Source of the DNA: G047528255 sp047528255
GTDB lineage: Bacteria > Bacteroidota > Bacteroidia > Flavobacteriales > Blattabacteriaceae
Assembly (NCBI GenBank): GCA_047528255.1
Contig: CP180024.1
Location: 868,001-932,000, forward strand
DNA length: 64,000 nt
Direction of reading: 5' to 3'
Shown: positions 47,775 through 57,496 of the stretch, one piece after another
How the letters are laid out: every line of letters starts with the position of its first letter
Numbering within the stretch: the first letter of the stretch is position 1
Translations under genes and position numbers: made by a program
The notes under the pieces: model-generated
Databases searched by the model: none
Seen by the model: the letters and a program-made list of their open reading frames with translations, nothing else
Told to the model about the DNA's origin: nothing

Positions 47775-49127
47775 TTAACCTATTTCTTTGAGCATCAAAT
47801 CCAGTCCCTTCCTCACAATCTGCTGATGTTCCAACTTGGAGATATCAATATATTCGGTCAGAGCAAAGTCTTCCGGAGCTACTTCATAAATGCCCAAACA
47901 TTCCATCCTTTCAAAATCTTCAGTAAGTATAGCTTTGAGCAAATGCATAGGATAGATATCAAAGGGGAAGTATTTTTCATACCAACCTGTCAGCACGAAA
48001 GCACGCTCTTCACCGTTTAAATTGGTGTTGAGGGCATATTTTTTTTTTGGTGTGAGCCAAGAAAACATATTGGCCCGTGAAATACTGAATTTTTCAGGTC
48101 GAGGGAGCAACCAGCCGAACATATCATAATCGTCCCCTTCGGGAATTACCGTAATCTGATCACTGTAATATCTCAAATGACCTTCTGGATTGACTTTAGT
48201 CCCTATAAGAACATTGCCGCTGATGTAACGATTATTTCCTTCTTTAACGTTTTCCCGAATCAAATCAGAGATCTGTGCCCCTATCCTCGTCTTAATATAA
48301 CGTGGATCTTTGATTTGAGATCCTGTAACGGCTACAGTACGCTCGGGATTCCACTTTCCGGTGAGGAAAAATTCACCGATCACAACGAGATCTTGAGGGG
48401 TGACAAACCAGACGACTTCACCTTTATCTATCGGATCTATATGAGCAATCTGCACACCGACATTACCCGATGGGTGAGGTCCATAAACGTTGTGAATATC
48501 TACCCCTTGCAGAGTATGAAAAGGACTGTTGATAGCCTCTCCCGGTATGGAGAGGTGCACTTTTCCTGGAGTCAATTTTTTTAAAGCTTGGATGGCAGTT
48601 CGCATCTCCTTCTCCTTTCCTCGAAAAATATAGTCGAGATTCGGAGCCAACGGAGCTGTGGAACAAGCCGATATGAAAATAGCCTTAGGGGATTTGTCCG
48701 GAAAGGCAATGATATCATACGGCCGCTGCCTGATGAAAGGCCAACAACCGGTCTCAAGGAGATAGGCTTTGATTTGATCGGAAGAAAGATCAGTAGGATC
48801 TTTCACACCATGGTCTCTATAATCAATCGTCGTTTCAGGCAATATTTTTATCTGCAATATTTTACGCTTCTCTCCTCTCACAATCTCCGTCACTGCTCCA
48901 CTCACTGGAGCAGGAAACACAATACGGTGATCTGCTTTGGATCGAAATAAAACATCACCGGACTTGACTTTGTCACCGAGCTTGACTTCCAATTTTGGAA
49001 TGACATGATGAAAATCATCAGGAATAAGCGAATAAACTTTGGACGAAGAAACATAATTCGTCTCTTTTCGCGCCTGTCCTTTCAGCGGAATATCCAAGCC
49101 TTTTTTTATACGAATATCTTTGGCCAT
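47775..49127 (-). CDS. nqrA: Na+-translocating NADH:quinone reductase subunit A
   Basis: NqrA is the peripheral cytoplasmic subunit tied to quinone binding in the complex. At 450 aa it is full length. It starts MAKDIRIKKGLDIPLKG, the usual NqrA opening. Recognisable parts are a lipoyl-like segment (KVKSGDVLFRSKADHRIVFP), IKAYLLETGCWPFIRQRPYD, NVYGPHPSGNVGVQIAHIDP and the C-terminal GLDLMLKEIG. As first gene of nqrABCDEF it has a leader of about 90 nt with a 20-bp perfect palindrome and a TAACTTTG box. An IS fragment begins 139 bp upstream. Confidence 0.96.
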   Translation of the reverse strand: MAKDIRIKKGLDIPLKGQARKETNYVSSSKVYSLIPDDFHHVIPKLEVKLGDKVKSGDVLFRSKADHRIVFPAPVSGAVTEIVRGEKRKILQIKILPETTIDYRDHGVKDPTDLSSDQIKAYLLETGCWPFIRQRPYDIIAFPDKSPKAIFISACSTAPLAPNLDYIFRGKEKEMRTAIQALKKLTPGKVHLSIPGEAINSPFHTLQGVDIHNVYGPHPSGNVGVQIAHIDPIDKGEVVWFVTPQDLVVIGEFFLTGKWNPERTVAVTGSQIKDPRYIKTRIGAQISDLIRENVKEGNNRYISGNVLIGTKVNPEGHLRYYSDQITVIPEGDDYDMFGWLLPRPEKFSISRANMFSWLTPKKKYALNTNLNGEERAFVLTGWYEKYFPFDIYPMHLLKAILTEDFERMECLGIYEVAPEDFALTEYIDISKLEHQQIVRKGLDLMLKEIG

Positions 49128-49189
49128 GAATCGCTTAGGTTTTTATGCCATGAGTAGCTTGCATACCCCCTCAGGTAATCAGGGACGAA

Positions 49190-49209
49190 TTTACTGATTA
49201 ATCAGTAAA
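49190..49209. promoter_or_regulatory. 20-bp perfect palindrome in the nqr leader
   Basis: TTTACTGATTAATCAGTAAA is a perfect dyad, 63 bp upstream of the nqrA ATG and 17 bp downstream of the candidate -7 box, so it would lie within the first 30 nt of the mRNA. It could be a repressor operator or a 5' stem-loop. No regulator gene is nearby. Confidence 0.55.
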
Positions 49210-49225
49210 ATTAAATCGACTAGCC

Positions 49226-49233
49226 CAAAGTTA
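49226..49233 (-). promoter_or_regulatory. Candidate -7 box for the nqr operon
   Basis: The minus strand reads TAACTTTG, the Bacteroidetes -7 element and the same octamer as before thrA. A TTTTTG stretch lies 26 bp further upstream, a little too far for an ideal -33 box, and overlaps the IS edge. Confidence 0.45.
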
Positions 49234-49266
49234 TTTTTACATTCGAATACCTAAAACACCAAAAAT

Positions 49267-49497
49267 GAGAATGTTGCATGAGAAAAGGATGTTAAAATAT
49301 TTGAAAATAAAGATATTGTTTCGTAACCTTGGAATAAAAAATAATAAATTGGATTTATGCTCAGAAGTACTGCGTAAATAAGCTTTAGTGAACTATATAG
49401 AAAGTTATACCAGAAGAAGTGAGTTTTTCAAAAGGGTAAACACATTGATCCACTGATAAGGGATGGAGAAAGATATAAGAAAAATATATCAAAAGAG
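49267..49497 (+). mobile_element. IS5-family 5' fragment, split by another copy
   Basis: Plus-oriented first 230 bp of the element (GAGAATGTTG, then the untranslated leader and transposase start). It breaks off in the TATATCAAAA tract where a minus-oriented copy begins. The piece at 50702-51078 has the same orientation and could be its other end. Confidence 0.85.
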
Positions 49498-50701
49498 ATT
49501 ATGTCGATATAGTCTTTCATATTATATTCGAAAACTGTTGATTATAAATTAAATATATCTATTTTTATGAATAGCTCATAACAATACCAGGGGAACGATA
49601 CAAATTATGAGTCATAAGCTCATAAGACGCTGAGCATGCACACGAGCTAATCTTTTGTAACGATCCTTTCTTGATACAAACCAACGCTTTATACTTCCAA
49701 AAGTATGTTCTACTACCCATCGGTTTTTACTCACTAATTTTTTGAATAATATAGCTATCCTACTTAAGGACGGTTCTATAGGCATTCTTCTGTATACCAT
49801 ATTTGATGCCTCAACTATGAAAGTAAGACACGTTGGCAGGCACTTGGTACCTTTGTCTGCATATACTTCTCTTGGTTTATATCCTAGTTTGCATATTGAT
49901 GACTTTAACCCTCTACTATCATGTTCATTGGCTGCTACGCTATGTACAACTAGTATCATTCCATTTTTATCCAGCCCTATGTACTTCTATCCGTAGTAGA
50001 GTTTACCTGATTTCTTGAACCATTTTCCTTGAGTATCTACTCCTGATTCAGTCTCTTTTTTTTCCTTTCTTTTCTTTAACTGATTTGCTTTTGCCCCTCT
50101 TCCTTCCGATCCTACACTACGTAGGTAATTGCTCCCTTGGGAGCAAGGGATTCACTGTAATACTGGCCTCTATCTACTATCACTCCTGTTTTTTAACTAT
50201 CTCCTAATGCTTTTCTAATTCCTTATTGATCTTTTTCAATAAGCGCTCATATACCTTTTTGACTACTATTTCATTGCGAAATCTGCATAGAATCGTATGA
50301 TCTGGAATCTGATCTTCCACTCAAAAACCACAAAAGCGAATGCAACTCAAGAATTCTTTTACCAATTCTTCCGTTCCTACATAACTAAGATCATACAAGT
50401 GAATCAAAAACATCATCTTAAATAATGATATTCCACTGTAAGCAGGTTCACCTTTTATTCCCTGGCCTTTTTGATATATTTTTCTTATTTCTTTTCCATC
50501 CCTTCCCATTGAATAAAGATCTTTAACCTTTTGAAAAACTCACTCCTTCTGCTAGAACGTTCTATATATAGTTCACTAAAGCTTATTTGTGCAGTGCTTC
50601 TGAGCATAGATCCGAATTTTTTTATTTTGTACTCCAAATATATGAAACATATATATTGATTTACAAATATTTTAAACTCCTTCTTCCATGCAACGTTCTA
50701 G
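49498..50701 (-). mobile_element. IS5-family element lacking its 3' end, degenerate
   Basis: Minus-oriented copy missing about 65 bp of its left end and finishing CAACGTTCTA (50692-50701). The catalytic part is open at 49612-49959 (115 codons, with VVEHTFGSIKRWF; the usual Arg before Thr is His). The N-terminal part is frameshifted. Confidence 0.88.
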
Positions 50702-51078
50702 AGGCATCAAAGACCGTATACAAAAGAAAGCCTATAGGAACTATCCCTTAATTAGGGATAACTATATTATTTAACATAATTAGTAAGTAAAACCCGATGG
50801 GTAGTAGACGTACTTTTGGCAGTATAAAGAGTTGGTTTGTATTAAGAAAAGCTCGTTACAAAAGATTAGCTCATGTGCATACCCAGCATCTTATGGAGGC
50901 TATGGCCATAATTTGTATCGTTCTCCTGATATTATCACGCCTTTTCATAAAAATATATCTAATTAATTAATTAATTAATAATTTTCAATTAAAATGTGAA
51001 AAATTAAATCTAGATCTTCTCTAAATAAGGCCATCTAGGAAGCTGAATAAACGTAATAGACATTAATAGAATGGTGCC
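50702..51078 (+). mobile_element. IS5-family 3' fragment
   Basis: The last 370 bp of the element in plus orientation, from GAGGCATCAAAGACCGTATA to an eroded end GAATGGTGCC (51069-51078). It ends 80 bp beyond the 3' end of nadE, the two facing each other. Confidence 0.85.
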
Positions 51079-51158
51079 TAATAATATGAATACGAACCAT
51101 CTGTATTTAGAAAAAATAATGTAAAGACCTAATAATCGGTACTTCCCCTCATCCAGCT

Positions 51159-51947
51159 CTAAAAAGAGCCCGGAATTTTACAAACAGGTATCGGAGATAT
51201 TTTATGTTGGCTCGCTTGGTGAAGCTTCAAGTATTTCTCTATCAGCTCACGTTGGGAGCCTTCGAAAGATTTAGGAGAATAGCCTTTTTCCACCATATCC
51301 ATGGCCCATTCCAAATCCTCATAAGAAGCTCCTAACTGATCCTCATCCGATCGATCATCTTCCCATAAGCCATCGGTGGGTTTGGCCTTTCGGATCGATG
51401 CAGGAACCTCCAACACCTCGGCCAGCTGACGCACTTCCGTCTTGGTCAAATCCGCTATAGGACTGATGTCCACACCTCCATCTCCGTATTTCGTGAAAAA
51501 GCCCACACCGAAATCTTCGATCTTATTACCCGTACCCGTGACCAAATAACCATAAAGTCCAGCATAATAATAAAGAACACTCATACGTAACCTGGCCCGG
51601 GTATTGGCTAAGGCCAAATCAGTATTCAGGTTTCGACTTTCAGAAGATTTTATACTTTTACAAAGTACATCAAATACAAACGTAAGATCCAGCCGCAACG
51701 CCTCGACTTGAGTGAAACGGGCCTTCAAAAACCGAATGTGTTCCTGTGCGCGAGTCACCTGATCAATATTCTGATGTATAGGCATTTCCAAAACAAAAAC
51801 AGGGTGTCCAGTCTTCGCTGCCAATGTAGAAGTCACTGCAGAATCAATGCCCCCGGAAATACCTACGACAAAACCGTTTAATCCCGATCTTCCGATATAA
51901 TCATCAAACCAACATACAATATGATCGATCACTTGCCTTGTCCTCAT
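51159..51947 (-). CDS. nadE: NAD+ synthetase (ammonia-dependent type)
   Basis: NadE amidates nicotinate adenine dinucleotide to NAD+ with ATP, the last step of NAD synthesis; cytosolic. The 262-aa protein has only the synthetase domain and no glutaminase domain, so free ammonia is the expected nitrogen source. The PP-loop is VVGISGGIDSAVTS (residues 27-40). The ligand loops VTGTGNKIEDFGVGFFTKYG and DGGVDISPIADLTKTEV follow. GLWEDDRSDEDQLGASYEDL is the C-terminal substrate loop. Divergent from the gldB relic with 30 bp between the starts. Confidence 0.95.
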   Translation of the reverse strand: MRTRQVIDHIVCWFDDYIGRSGLNGFVVGISGGIDSAVTSTLAAKTGHPVFVLEMPIHQNIDQVTRAQEHIRFLKARFTQVEALRLDLTFVFDVLCKSIKSSESRNLNTDLALANTRARLRMSVLYYYAGLYGYLVTGTGNKIEDFGVGFFTKYGDGGVDISPIADLTKTEVRQLAEVLEVPASIRKAKPTDGLWEDDRSDEDQLGASYEDLEWAMDMVEKGYSPKSFEGSQRELIEKYLKLHQASQHKISPIPVCKIPGSF

Positions 51948-51977
51948 GTTTTTTTAAACGTAATTTCGTTTTTTAAA

Positions 51978-52600
51978 ATGAAAGAGATATCAAAGATAGT
52001 GAAACACTTTAGCCTGATGCTTTTTTCGATCTTCTTCTTGGAAATCATCTCTTGCCATAAATCAAAAAAAACTTGGAAATTAGGGCATAGGTATACTTCA
52101 AATCCCTTTGTTCATGACGTATTTTTCCGCAGATTTTTATTCAAATATGGAGTTTTCAAAACTCAAAAAAAGCCCCCTTTTTCTTTTCTTCAAACACACC
52201 GGACTCAATCTGGATAAGTAAAAAAACAATGCTTTATAGTTGAAAATCTTCCAAAGAAAAAAGTGACATTTCCCGAAAATGAAACGCTGAAAAAAGAGCT
52301 TCCTTCTTTATTTGAAAAAATAAAATATTTCTACAAAAATTTCTCACTTCCGAATACCTATACTTATACATGAAAGAGGATTACATATATCCCGTACTTT
52401 ATACGGGAAAATATTTCTTCATCAGTTTGGAAAATTTTCTGGAATCTGATGATAAAACCTACGAAAACACCCCCAATACATCCTACGAAATATGCCCCCG
52501 GGAAATTGTAGCTAGCCATAGATCCAGCCATGTCCCAAGAGAAAATCCCTTACTACGAAAGAGACCACACTTTTTTAAACACGCTTATCCATCAAGTAAA
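51978..52600 (+). pseudogene. gldB: Decayed gliding-motility lipoprotein GldB
   Basis: The start MKEISKIVKHFSLMLFSIFF with LEIISCHKS is a lipoprotein signal with lipobox Cys. After a frameshift another reading gives SNMEFSKLKKSPLF. A third has FPENETLKKELPSLFEKIKY (52278-52337), matching the ELFKHIKYYFP region of GldB. The end reads YTGKYFFISLENFLESDD and, in another frame, RDHTFLNTLIHQVK, both recalling GldB C-terminal motifs. At least three frame changes and one stop (52367-52370 region) break it. The next gene is intact gldC, the known neighbour of gldB. Confidence 0.72.
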
Positions 52601-52945
52601 ATGATCAAAAAAAAGACCAATATCCAAATCCAAGTAATCCTGGATGAAAATCATGTTCCCGAAGAAATTCATTGGAGCGCAGAAGACGGCGGCGTATTCA
52701 ACAAACCTTGTAAAGCTCTCATGCTCTCCATATGGGACAATGCCCAAGAAGAGACTGCACGTATGGAACTCTGGACCAAAGAAATGCCTGTAGAAGATAT
52801 GAAAAAATTTTTCCATCAAGTTTTCATCTCCATGGGAAACACCTACCAAAGAGCGACATCGGACGAAGCCGTAGCAGGAAAAATACGCGATTTCGGATAC
52901 CGATTTATGGAAAAAACTGAATTGATTAAAAAAGAAAAATCATAA
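52601..52945 (+). CDS. gldC: Gliding-motility-associated protein GldC
   Basis: A small soluble protein of 114 aa. The core ILDENHVPEEIHWSAEDGG, ALMLSIWD, MELWTKEMPVEDMKKFFHQ and TYQRATSDE follows GldC of Flavobacterium, where it is an accessory of gliding motility and the linked type IX secretion machinery; its molecular role is unclear to me. I place the start at 52601 (MIKKKTNIQIQV). The frame is open back to 52370, but that part is the end of decayed gldB, in frame by chance. Although gldB and gldH are broken, this frame has no damage. Read-through of the gldB remnant could give an extended product of up to 191 aa. Confidence 0.85.
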   Translation: MIKKKTNIQIQVILDENHVPEEIHWSAEDGGVFNKPCKALMLSIWDNAQEETARMELWTKEMPVEDMKKFFHQVFISMGNTYQRATSDEAVAGKIRDFGYRFMEKTELIKKEKS

Positions 52946-52977
52946 CCTTATTTAACAAAATTTCAATCAATAGCTTC

Positions 52978-53123
52978 GAGAACGTTGCATGAAAAAAATA
53001 GTAGTTAAAAACTTGTAAATAAATATATTATTTCGTGTATAAGGGATGAAGAAAAAACAAGAAAAATATATCAAAAATACCAGGGAATAAAAAACCAACT
53101 TGCCTACAATGGAATATAATCAT
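52978..53123 (+). mobile_element. IS5-family 5' fragment
   Basis: Plus-oriented 5' end (GAGAACGTTGCATGA...) with an internal deletion joining the untranslated leader to the GGGAATAAAA region. It is cut off by a minus-oriented copy at about 53124. Confidence 0.82.
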
Positions 53124-54389
53124 GAGAAAATTCTGTTAATGGTAATTACATTTATTCAGTCTTCTAGATGGAATTCGTTAGAGAACGATATAGCCTTATC
53201 CTTTCATATTGTATTCGAAAAATTTTGATTATAAATTAATTAATTATATCTATTTTTATAGACAGTGCATAATAATACCAGAGGTACGATACAAATTATG
53301 CTCCATAGCCTCCATAAGATGCTGAGCATGCACACGAGCTAATCCTTTGTAACAAGACTTTCCTAATATAAATCAATGCTTTATACTGCCAAAAGTGCGT
53401 TCTACTACCCATCGGGGTTTACTCACTAATTTGTTGAATAATATAGCTACCCTACTTAAGAAACGGTTCCTATAGGCTTTCTTCTGTATACGGTCTTTGA
53501 TGCCTCGACTATGAACGTAAGACACGTTAGCTGGAACTTGGTAACCTTTGTCTGCATATACTTCTCTGGGGTCATATCCTAGTTTTCTTATTAATGGCTT
53601 TAGCCCTATACTATCGTTATTATTAGCTGCTACGCTATGTACTGCTAGTGTCATTCGATTTTTATCCCCCCTATGTTCTTCTTGTATCCGTAGTAGAATT
53701 TGCGTGATTTCTTGAGCCATTTTCCTTGAGTGTTTACTCCTGATTGATTCTCTTTTTTTAGCCTTTCTTTTTTTTGACTTATTTTCTTTTCCCCCTCTTA
53801 CTTCCGATCCTCTCCTACGTAGGTGGGAGCTCACTTTGGAGCAAGGGGACTAACTGTAGTACTGGTATCTACTATCACTCCTGTGATGCTTTTCTAATTC
53901 CTTATTGATTTTTTTCAGTAAGCTATCATATGCCTTTTTGGCTACTATTTCATTTCGAAATCTGCATAGATTTGTATGATCTGGAATCTGATCTTCCAAT
54001 CCAAAACCACAAAAGCACATGCAGCTCAAGTATTTTTTCACCAACTCTTCCATTCCTACATCACTGAGATCATACCAATTACTCAAAAGAAGCATCGTAA
54101 ATAACGATAGCCACTGTAAAGAGGTTGACCTTTTATTCCTTGGCCTTTATTACCTGGCTTTTTGATATATTCTTCTTATTTCTTTCTCCATTACTTCCCA
54201 GTGAATCAAAGTTTTTAACTTTTTAAAAAACTTATCCTTCTGGTAGAACGTTCCATATATAGTTCAGTAAAGCTTATTTGTGCAGTGATTTTGAGCATAA
54301 AACCGAATTTTTTTAATTTCTACTCCAAATAGACGAAACAATATATTGATTTACAAATATTTTAATCTCCTTCTCCCATGCAACGTCTC
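53124..54389 (-). mobile_element. IS5-family element, full length, degenerate
   Basis: Minus-oriented copy from an eroded left end (GAGAAAATTCTGTTAATGG) to CAACGTCTCT (54380-54389). It has the longest open transposase piece without N in the window, 53373-53834 (153 codons). That piece contains KLGYDPREVYADKGYQVPAN and KPRWVVERTFGSIK, i.e. the second and third catalytic residues; its first 50 codons are in the wrong frame. The N-terminal piece is 53850-54095. Confidence 0.9.
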
Positions 54390-54394
54390 TTATT

Positions 54395-54740
54395 ACCGGT
54401 GGGAAACAGGTAGGACTGGAATTCAAACTATTACGACTGCTATCCTCATAAAATCTTCAGAGGACAACGGCAACGCATCGGAATAGCTAGAACTCTGGAG
54501 CTCGAGGCTGAGCTTATTATTTGTGATGAATACTTTCTGCTTGGAAAGTATCGGAACAAGTCGTAATATTGAATCTACTAAACAATTTAAAAACTGAATT
54601 CGGGTTGACTTATCTTTTCATCTCCTACGATTAGGTCGTAGTAAAACATATGATCGACGGCCTTATGGTTATGAACAAAGGACAAATCTAGGAGATCAAA
54701 GAGGACTATCAAGTCCTACCGATTGCCCCGAGAAGTTTAC
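54395..54740 (+). pseudogene. Relic of an oligopeptide ABC transporter ATPase
   Basis: Broken plus-strand readings in order: KQVGLEFKLLR (about 54410), FRGQRQRIGIARTLELEAEL then IICDEY (54455-54530), and VVILNLLNNLKTEFGLTYLF ISYD (about 54560-54625). HMIDGLMVMNKGQI (about 54650-54690) closes it. These are the signature (GGQRQRIGIARAL), Walker B and H-loop regions of Dpp/Opp-type ATPases. Frame changes and stops separate them; the Walker A half is missing, probably removed on the IS side (54389). Convergent with mrcA. Confidence 0.75.
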
Positions 54741-54774
54741 ATAAAGGCATTAATCGATACTACCTTAACACTCG

Positions 54775-57102
54775 TTAATCATCATAATTGATCCTACTTT
54801 TTTTATTCATCTTTTGGTCAATATCTGATGAGGTGTTTCTCTTTTGAGCCGAAGATTCCGAATTTTCATCATTTTCAAACAAGCTATCATAACCGTAAGA
54901 TTCGCAGTCATCCCAATGAGAAGATACATTATCGGCCTTTCCGAAAGTTTCGCTTTGTTGATAACCCAAGCTTTTATCTCGATATACATCAGACATATAA
55001 TGTCCCCATATCGGCAAAGCCATACTGGCGCCTTGCCCTAAACTGAGATTTTGGAAATGAGCAAAACGGTCTTCCCATCCTACCCACACCGTAGTAGTTA
55101 GATTGGGAACCAAACCGACAAACCAACCGTCTGCATGCTCATTGGTAGTTCCTGTTTTTCCCGCGACCTGTCCAGTGATGCCATAACTACGCACACGTCT
55201 ACCCGTACCTATGTCTACGACGCCCTGCATCAATTTCAACATGATATAAGCCACCTCTTCACTGAGCACTTCACGACTCATGGGGGTATGTTCTTTAAGA
55301 ACTTTTCCGTACTTATCTTCAATCCTTAGCAATAAGGTAGGGCGCACGTAGACGCCATAATTGGTAAAGGTGTTAAAAGCTCCGGTCACTTCATAAGGCG
55401 TCAAATCAGCCGACCCCAAAGCAATGGAAAGGTTTTCGGGAATGGGAGACTGAACCCCCATATCTCTAACCAAATTGATCACCGCACGAGGGGTCGTCAT
55501 CGAAATCAAACGCGCCGAAACGGTATTTACTGAGTGAGCTAAAGCTTCTTTCAAGGTGAGAGAACCGCCATATCGACCGTCAGCATTTCTGGGACTCCAT
55601 TTACCAGCGGTAAAACGCTCGTTCGATATGGTCGTACAGGGGGTATAGTGGAGCTCATTGATGGCTGTGGTATATACAAATGGTTTGAAGGCCGATCCTA
55701 TTTGACGTCGGGTTTGAGCGACATGATCATATTGGAAATGATCGAAGTTCACCCCTCCTACCCAGACTTTGATGTACCCGGTAGAAGGCTCTATCGATAA
55801 CATGCCCGATTGAATGATACTCTTTTGATAAGCAATAAGATTCCACGGAGACATCAACGTGTCTTTGTCACCTTGCCAAGTGAATATTCTGGAAGATTTC
55901 GGTTTTTTGAATACAGTAACAATTTCAGTCTCCGTCATACCTTTCTGTTTGAGCTCTTGATAGCGTCGCGTCCTGCGCATAGACGTTAAAAATATCCGCT
56001 CTCTTTTTTCTACAGGTATACCGAAGAAAGGCGCGGTTTTGTTGCCTCTTTGTGACACGTCAAAAAGGGGCTGTAGGGTCTTGAGATGTTTTTTTATCGC
56101 AGCCTCGGCATAACGTTGCATCCTAGCGTTGATAGTCGTGTAAATTTTCAAACCGCTAGAATAGAGATTGAAGAGGTGTCCGGTTTCTTTCTGATATTCA
56201 TCCAAAGCTTGTTGCACTTCTTTTCTCAGAAAATCAGCATAATAAGTGAGTAAGCCAAAATCTTTTTTTTGCAATTTAAAATTGACTTTCAAGGGTTCTT
56301 TCAAAGTCTTTTCATAGGTGGACGAATCTATAAAGTCGTATTTTTTCATTTGAGCCAATACGAGATTTCGTTGTTTTTTGGATTTTTCGGGGTGATTCTT
56401 AGGATTATACAACGACGGGTTTTCAAACATACCTATCAAAGTGGCACATTCTCCCAGATTAAGTTCAGACGTTCCTTTATTGAAATAAGCCCGCGCAGCC
56501 GTTTCTATTCCTTTGGCATTATAAAGGAAGTCGAACTTATTGAAATACATAGCAATGATCTCTTCTTTGGTATATCGTCTCTCAAGTTCTACGGCCAAAA
56601 CCCATTCGAGAAGTTTTTGATGCAATCTTTGCAATTTATTTTTTGCCGAAATACCCGTAAAAAGCAGTTTGGCCAATTGTTGGGATATGGTGCTTCCCCC
56701 TCCTTTACGTCCCAACAAAGATATGGCCCTAAGTAGGGATCTCCTGTCAATACCTGAGTGTTCTCTAAAACGGATATCTTCTTTGGCAATAAGGGCATTG
56801 ATTAGGTTTTTCGGCAATTGTTTATAGGTCACGAGGATTCGATTCTCGGAAAAAAATTTCCCCAATAGTTCACCTCGAGCATCGTATACCTCAGAACCGA
56901 CTTCCATCGAAGGGTTTTCAATATCTTCGGTACTGGGAAGGGGTCCAATCCAACCTTTGGTTGCAGAAAAGAAAATTAGGGAAACCCCAATGATACCTAC
57001 GAAAAAAACGATCCAAAAATTCAAGATGAACTTACGCATTGAAAATTTCTGCTTCTTGCTTTGTTGTTTAGGGGGATTATTTAAATAAATTTTTTTTTTC
57101 AT
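54775..57102 (-). CDS. mrcA: Penicillin-binding protein 1A (bifunctional peptidoglycan synthase)
   Basis: A class A PBP: glycosyltransferase and transpeptidase in one 775-aa protein anchored by an N-terminal helix (about 26-46). The glycosyltransferase 51 domain has ALIAKEDIRFREHSGID with catalytic Glu108, and GGSTISQQLAKLLF. The transpeptidase has Ser470 and Lys473 (RRQIGSAFKPF), Ser524-Val-Asn526 (AHSVNTVSAR) and Lys649-Thr-Gly-Thr652 (VAGKTGTTNEHADGWFVG). A low-complexity polar tail closes it. All catalytic residues are intact, so a peptidoglycan wall is probably kept. The ATG overlaps the old gldH stop (ATGA). Confidence 0.96.
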   Translation of the reverse strand: MKKKIYLNNPPKQQSKKQKFSMRKFILNFWIVFFVGIIGVSLIFFSATKGWIGPLPSTEDIENPSMEVGSEVYDARGELLGKFFSENRILVTYKQLPKNLINALIAKEDIRFREHSGIDRRSLLRAISLLGRKGGGSTISQQLAKLLFTGISAKNKLQRLHQKLLEWVLAVELERRYTKEEIIAMYFNKFDFLYNAKGIETAARAYFNKGTSELNLGECATLIGMFENPSLYNPKNHPEKSKKQRNLVLAQMKKYDFIDSSTYEKTLKEPLKVNFKLQKKDFGLLTYYADFLRKEVQQALDEYQKETGHLFNLYSSGLKIYTTINARMQRYAEAAIKKHLKTLQPLFDVSQRGNKTAPFFGIPVEKRERIFLTSMRRTRRYQELKQKGMTETEIVTVFKKPKSSRIFTWQGDKDTLMSPWNLIAYQKSIIQSGMLSIEPSTGYIKVWVGGVNFDHFQYDHVAQTRRQIGSAFKPFVYTTAINELHYTPCTTISNERFTAGKWSPRNADGRYGGSLTLKEALAHSVNTVSARLISMTTPRAVINLVRDMGVQSPIPENLSIALGSADLTPYEVTGAFNTFTNYGVYVRPTLLLRIEDKYGKVLKEHTPMSREVLSEEVAYIMLKLMQGVVDIGTGRRVRSYGITGQVAGKTGTTNEHADGWFVGLVPNLTTTVWVGWEDRFAHFQNLSLGQGASMALPIWGHYMSDVYRDKSLGYQQSETFGKADNVSSHWDDCESYGYDSLFENDENSESSAQKRNTSSDIDQKMNKKSRINYDD

Positions 57103-57323
57103 GTGCGAGAACGTTGATATTTTTCTATGATAAGCGAAAGATCTTTTATTCCTTCGATCGTGTCTCTACGCATGCCTTGAAAAATAGTAATCTTATAAGG
57201 TCAAGCTTTTTCATAGAGTATTTTTCTTTGAATCAGAAGGTTATTTCTTTCTTAGATCCCAGCTCCAACTCTTCTAACGACTCGCCTTTATGGTCGAGCT
57301 TAATAGGCCTCTTATATTATAGG

Positions 57324-57496
57324 GAAACCATTATTTTAAAGCGGATTACGTTTATTCAGCCCCCTAGATAGGTTTCGTTGGATACGATGGATATTTAGCT
57401 TTTCACACCGTATTCTAAAAACACTTATTATAAATCAATTAATTGTATCTATTTTTAGATACAGCGCATAATAGTCACAGAGTCAATATACAAATT
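57324..57496 (-). mobile_element. IS5-family 3' fragment inside gldH
   Basis: Minus-oriented first 173 bp of the transposase 3' side, with left end GAAACCATTA. It stops where the next copy begins. Both share the variant CCATTATTTTAA that other copies lack, so they are probably related by duplication or recombination. Confidence 0.85.

Noticed and set aside
52370..52600. Upstream in-frame start giving a 191-aa GldC
   Set aside because: The extra 77 residues match the end of decayed gldB; GldC homologues start at the equivalent of 52601.
54470..54560. Functional ABC transporter gene
   Set aside because: Only the second half is visible and it changes frame several times, so it is listed as a relic.
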